A stretch of 64,000 nt of DNA. Origin: an uncultured Sphingomonadaceae bacterium. GTDB lineage: Bacteria > Pseudomonadota > Alphaproteobacteria > Sphingomonadales > Sphingomonadaceae. Each line of letters begins with the position of its first letter. Position 1 is the stretch's first letter. The stretch covers positions 95,062-159,061 of the forward strand of contig CANLQG010000007.1 of NCBI GenBank assembly GCA_947493195.1, read 5' to 3'. Shown one piece after another: positions 61,485-64,000 of this stretch. The position numbers and the translations under genes are program-made. The notes below the pieces were generated by a model. The model was not told the DNA's origin. It was given only the letters and a program-made list of their open reading frames with translations, and made no database searches.

Positions 61485-61623
61485 GCCAAAATCGCCTTTT
61501 CTCGTGTCTTCGTGACAAAGACACCTTTGGCGATTTTTGGTAAAAATTCGGTGAAGTTGCGCGGACGTTTTCGGAAGCGGATGCACGGTGAAATGCAATT
61601 ACTCCCGTCACATAGGCAACCCG

Positions 61624-62106
61624 CTACAGCATGTAGCGCATGCGGATCGTCTGGTGCATCGCGCTGGAGCCGACGCGGACCGCGGCATCGCCGAAGCTGG
61701 GAGGGCCCATGTTGACGGGCGCATCGTTGGAAAAGCCAAAGCCTTCGCGCGGCATCATGCCCAGCACGCGGTCTGCCTTGCCGTTGTCGTTCTCGTCATG
61801 CAGCAGGGCGATGGCATAGGTGCCCGGCTGCACGTTGTTGAACCGCAGCGTTGCCGCGTGTCCGGCAGGCACCACCGTACGGTAGCCCTGGGCCGCATCC
61901 TGGCAGCGCGGGAAACGCGCCGAATCGCGGGTCATGCAGGCGCGCACCACGCCATCGGTGCTGCGCAGGTTGGTGACCTCGATCACCACCTGCGTGCCGG
62001 AAGGGCGCGCCGAAAGCTGCGCGGCGGGCGCCGCCAGCAGAGCGGCGGTAACCAGGGTTAGGAAGGCTTTGCCAGCCCGCGATCCGTGTTGCACAAGCGA
62101 TCCCAA
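61624..62106 (-). CDS. DUF2141 domain secreted protein
   Basis: The 160-residue product has a signal peptide (about 10-33) and a DUF2141 beta-domain (VVIEVTNLRSTDGVVRACM, FNNVQPGTYAIALLHDENDNGKAD, GFGFSND). The DENDNGK loop looks like a metal-binding turn typical of the family. Its first 49 bases overlap the upstream hydroxylase gene in another frame, so the two are probably coexpressed. Function unknown. Confidence 0.85.
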   Translation of the reverse strand: MGSLVQHGSRAGKAFLTLVTAALLAAPAAQLSARPSGTQVVIEVTNLRSTDGVVRACMTRDSARFPRCQDAAQGYRTVVPAGHAATLRFNNVQPGTYAIALLHDENDNGKADRVLGMMPREGFGFSNDAPVNMGPPSFGDAAVRVGSSAMHQTIRMRYML

Positions 62107-62774
62107 AATCTGAAATAGAGGCCGTAGTTGCAGCGATACTCGTCATGGTGCCGCTGATGATGGCTGGCTGTTATCAGCCAATTCCCTACGCGCGAATGAA
62201 CAAGCCAGCGAGGGAACATTTCCCAGCCCATGTGATTGGTCACGCCCATCACCGTCATTGTTGCAAGGACAAGGCCAAGGATGCCCACGTGGACGGGTAT
62301 GAAGAACACCAGCATCGGGATCACCACGGCCCCGGTGATTGCCTCGATCGGGTGGAAGCTCATCGCGGCCCACGCGGTGGGCGGGCGGCTGGCATGGTGC
62401 ACGGCGTGGGCGATGCGGAACCACTTGGGGCGGTGCATCCAGCGGTGGGTCCAGTAGAACCAGGTGTCGTGCGCGAACAGGTAGAGGAACAGCGATACGG
62501 GCAGGTACCACAGTGGATAGGCCGACACCTCGGTGTAGATGCGGGTCCAGCCCAGTTCCTGCCAGCCCCAGGCGACGACGCCTGCAGGAATGCCGTAGAT
62601 CGCCGCCGAGGCCATCGACCAGCCGATTTCCCTGCGGATCTGCGGGTTGAGCCCTTCGTAAAGTCCTGGCCGCACCGCCCGCGTGGCCAGGGCGAACCCA
62701 CCGCTGGTCAGCAGGTAGCGCGCGGCGACGATGGCCGTCATGGCGAGGGCGGAAAGGGTGATCGCGAGAAGCAT
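62058..62774 (-). CDS. Sterol desaturase/fatty acid hydroxylase family protein
   Basis: The 238-residue integral membrane protein has about four transmembrane helices and the diiron histidine clusters HDTWFYWTHRWMH, HAVHH, a further His in SFHPIEA, and SHHQRHHDEY. Members hydroxylate or desaturate lipids, and related bacterial enzymes act on carotenoids or fatty acids. The substrate is not clear. It is adjacent to and overlaps the DUF2141 gene. Confidence 0.88.
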   Translation of the reverse strand: MLLAITLSALAMTAIVAARYLLTSGGFALATRAVRPGLYEGLNPQIRREIGWSMASAAIYGIPAGVVAWGWQELGWTRIYTEVSAYPLWYLPVSLFLYLFAHDTWFYWTHRWMHRPKWFRIAHAVHHASRPPTAWAAMSFHPIEAITGAVVIPMLVFFIPVHVGILGLVLATMTVMGVTNHMGWEMFPRWLVHSRVGNWLITASHHQRHHDEYRCNYGLYFRFWDRLCNTDRGLAKPS

Positions 62775-62844
62775 CTGGCGCGCTTATGGCGCAAGCGGCG
62801 CGATTATTCCATCATCGGATCACGCAGGTAGAACGCGCGCCCAT

Positions 62845-63375
62845 TCAGTCTGCCAGTTCCGCGCCCCAGGTGTTGCAATGCGGATCCCTTGCCACCTGCA
62901 GCCGGCGCAGCGCCGTGCGCGAGAGGCGTTCGACTTCCACCCGGCGACGCGCCGCGGCCAGGGGATGGCTGGGGGCGGGGCGCACGATCTCGGCGTCATA
63001 TTCGTCGGCGACGATCACGCCGCAGCATTCCGGCCGGAAATCCGGGCTGTCGAGGCAGGCCCGGTCCAGTTCCGGCGGCAGGCCCCAGTAGAACCGGTCA
63101 CAGAAATCGAGATAGTCGGGCCACTTGCCATCGCCCAGCAGGTCTCCGCGTGCGGTCTTCACCTCCACGATCACGATCTTGCCCTTGGCATCGATGCCCA
63201 TCAGGTCCGCCCGCCTGCCATTGCGCAACGGCATTTCGGGCAGCGCCCAGATGTTGTTGCGCGCGAACAGCCGGCCGATCCCACGGCAAACCGCGCGAGA
63301 ACGCAGCGCATCTGGATCGAGCGTGTCGTCGTGACGTGAATGGGATGCGGGCGGTTGGGTTAGCGAATCAGCCAT
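62845..63375 (-). CDS. mmcB: MmcB family DNA repair protein
   Basis: The 176-residue product matches the alphaproteobacterial MmcB family: FARNNIWALPEMPLRNGRRADLMGID, then IVIVEVKTARGDLLGDGKWPDY and CDRFYWGLP. The D...EVK pattern is that of PD-(D/E)XK nucleases. MmcB takes its name from mitomycin C induction in Caulobacter. A consensus LexA box lies immediately upstream, supporting SOS control here. Confidence 0.9.
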   Translation of the reverse strand: MADSLTQPPASHSRHDDTLDPDALRSRAVCRGIGRLFARNNIWALPEMPLRNGRRADLMGIDAKGKIVIVEVKTARGDLLGDGKWPDYLDFCDRFYWGLPPELDRACLDSPDFRPECCGVIVADEYDAEIVRPAPSHPLAAARRRVEVERLSRTALRRLQVARDPHCNTWGAELAD

Positions 63376-63387
63376 GCCCGAAAAATG

Positions 63388-63402
63388 GAACGTAATAAGA
63401 AC
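63388..63402 (-). promoter_or_regulatory. LexA (SOS) box upstream of mmcB
   Basis: On the minus strand GTTC, seven bases, GTTC (plus-strand GAAC at 63388-63391 and 63399-63402) exactly matches the alphaproteobacterial LexA operator. It ends 12 bases before the mmcB start codon, where it should block transcription until DNA damage. Confidence 0.8.
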
Positions 63403-63453
63403 ATCGTCAAGCGATGTCGCATCATCGGCCGGGGAATGGCTCGCTGGAAAGGG

Positions 63454-63780
63454 TCAGGCGCTGCGCCGCGGCCCCAGCTTGCTGGTGGGCGGCAACAGCG
63501 CCAGCATGGCACTCCGTGCCGCGACGAATTCGCGCCACAGGGCGAGGGCGGCGGGCTTGCAGTCCGCGCCGCGCGCATTCACCGCGAGCAGTGCGGCAAT
63601 GCTGGGCTCCATCACTGCGGCCAGATCCGCGCAACCCTGGTCGGCAAGGTCGCGACGCCATTTCTCAGCATCGCGGATGAGCGCCGGGAAATTGCGGATT
63701 TCCCTGCTTGGGTGCTCGGCCTCCAACCCGGCCAGCATCGCCACCACCTGCCCCGCCTCGCCCAGCGCGGCCCAGCGCAT
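63454..63780 (-). CDS. Uncharacterised helical protein, start or frame uncertain
   Basis: The 108-residue reading starts at the ATG at 63780 and is helical and acidic (LGEAGQVVAMLAGLEAEHP, NFPALIRDAEKWRRDLADQG). Just upstream a different frame carries protein-like sequence (FFRLVLTEWQPAWLYGAMHE, FLARIQDRDLPHDGQ) running into this gene. The true gene may therefore be longer and frameshifted near 63770-63785, or two genes may overlap. No family recognised. Confidence 0.45.
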   Translation of the reverse strand: MRWAALGEAGQVVAMLAGLEAEHPSREIRNFPALIRDAEKWRRDLADQGCADLAAVMEPSIAALLAVNARGADCKPAALALWREFVAARSAMLALLPPTSKLGPRRSA

Positions 63781-63903
63781 TGACGTGCTGCTGGCGCTGG
63801 CCGTCGTGCGGCAAGTCCCGGTCTTGAATCCGGGCGAGGAACGAAAATTGGTCGAAGGCGCATTCATGCATCGCGCCGTAAAGCCACGCTGGTTGCCATT
63901 CGG

Positions 63904-64000
63904 TTAGCACGAGGCGGAAAAACTGGCGCACCCGACAGGAGCGGCGAGGGGATAACCGTCCCGCAGAGCCTCGACCAACGCTTGCCACGCTGCGGGGGAG
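63904..64000 (-). CDS. C-terminal end of a gene cut by the window edge
   Basis: The minus strand from the window edge reads AAWQALVEALRDGYPLAAPVG... to a TAA stop at 63904-63906. The composition looks like a genuine protein C-terminus, but only about 31 residues are visible. It would belong to a gene extending beyond 64000. No function can be assigned. Confidence 0.3.
   Translation of the reverse strand, partial: SPAAWQALVEALRDGYPLAAPVGCASFSASC

Overview
The window looks like a GC-rich alphaproteobacterial chromosome, most likely from order Sphingomonadales and close to Erythrobacter. This rests on gene order and family content (long-form HPF, PopZ-like and DivK-like proteins, MmcB, UrcA, DUF1491, DUF2093, DUF2141, a ThiS-ThiG fusion, a suf operon headed by an Rrf2 regulator, GANTC sites and a GTTC-N7-GTTC LexA box). 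It was read by eye without database searches. No tRNA, rRNA, CRISPR array, prophage or insertion sequence was seen. Most of the window is conserved core genome.

Region 1 (1-8956) is an origin-like neighbourhood. rho, hemJ and hemE run leftward. ppsR, maf, aroE, coaE and dnaQ run rightward in a tightly overlapping operon, followed by hpf and ptsN. The roughly 300 bp between hemE and ppsR has the position and features of the Caulobacter-type chromosome origin: an AT-rich tract, DnaA-box-like sites and four GANTC sites. Genes on both sides point away from it.

Region 2 (8957-28600) holds envelope, repair and metabolic genes. They include a SleB-type wall hydrolase, xth, an A-type Fe-S carrier, a CBS protein, a PopZ-like pole organiser overlapping a thioredoxin-like ferredoxin gene, TolC with a shortened PIMT-like protein, class I fumarase, a LytS/LytTR pair, UrcA, a lipid kinase, a phosphoesterase, an isoaspartyl peptidase, a DivK-like receiver, rplM-rpsI, the ctaA-cutA operon, MerC and a ThiS-ThiG fusion.

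Region 3 (28601-41140) has fadD, ggt, pyrD, an AraC-type regulator and the suf operon (rrf2-sufB-DUF559-sufC-sufD-sufS-sufT-GNAT-sufA). The suf genes overlap by one to four bases throughout. A DUF559 nuclease-fold protein sits between sufB and sufC, and a perfect 8-bp inverted repeat lies just upstream of the regulator.

Region 4 (41126-64000) contains an uncharacterised repeat protein, a lipoprotein, an EI24 membrane protein, a PfkB kinase, a two-DTG protease with a PDZ domain, and purD and xseA, which diverge from a shared CATG. It continues with an M23 lipoprotein, a phytase-like esterase, rpmB, tadA, a small membrane gene flanked by two related palindromic repeats, RNase T2, nadC, a second LytTR/LytS pair, a DsbA-like protein, a BepA-like M48 protease, an App1-like phosphatase, a PAS protein, a fatty-acid hydroxylase family protein and mmcB under a LexA box. 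The last gene is uncertain and may be frameshifted.

I see no obvious new defence or secretion system. The most interesting items are the candidate origin, the DUF559 protein inside the suf operon, the apparent CTG start of the ferredoxin gene, and several palindromic candidate operators.
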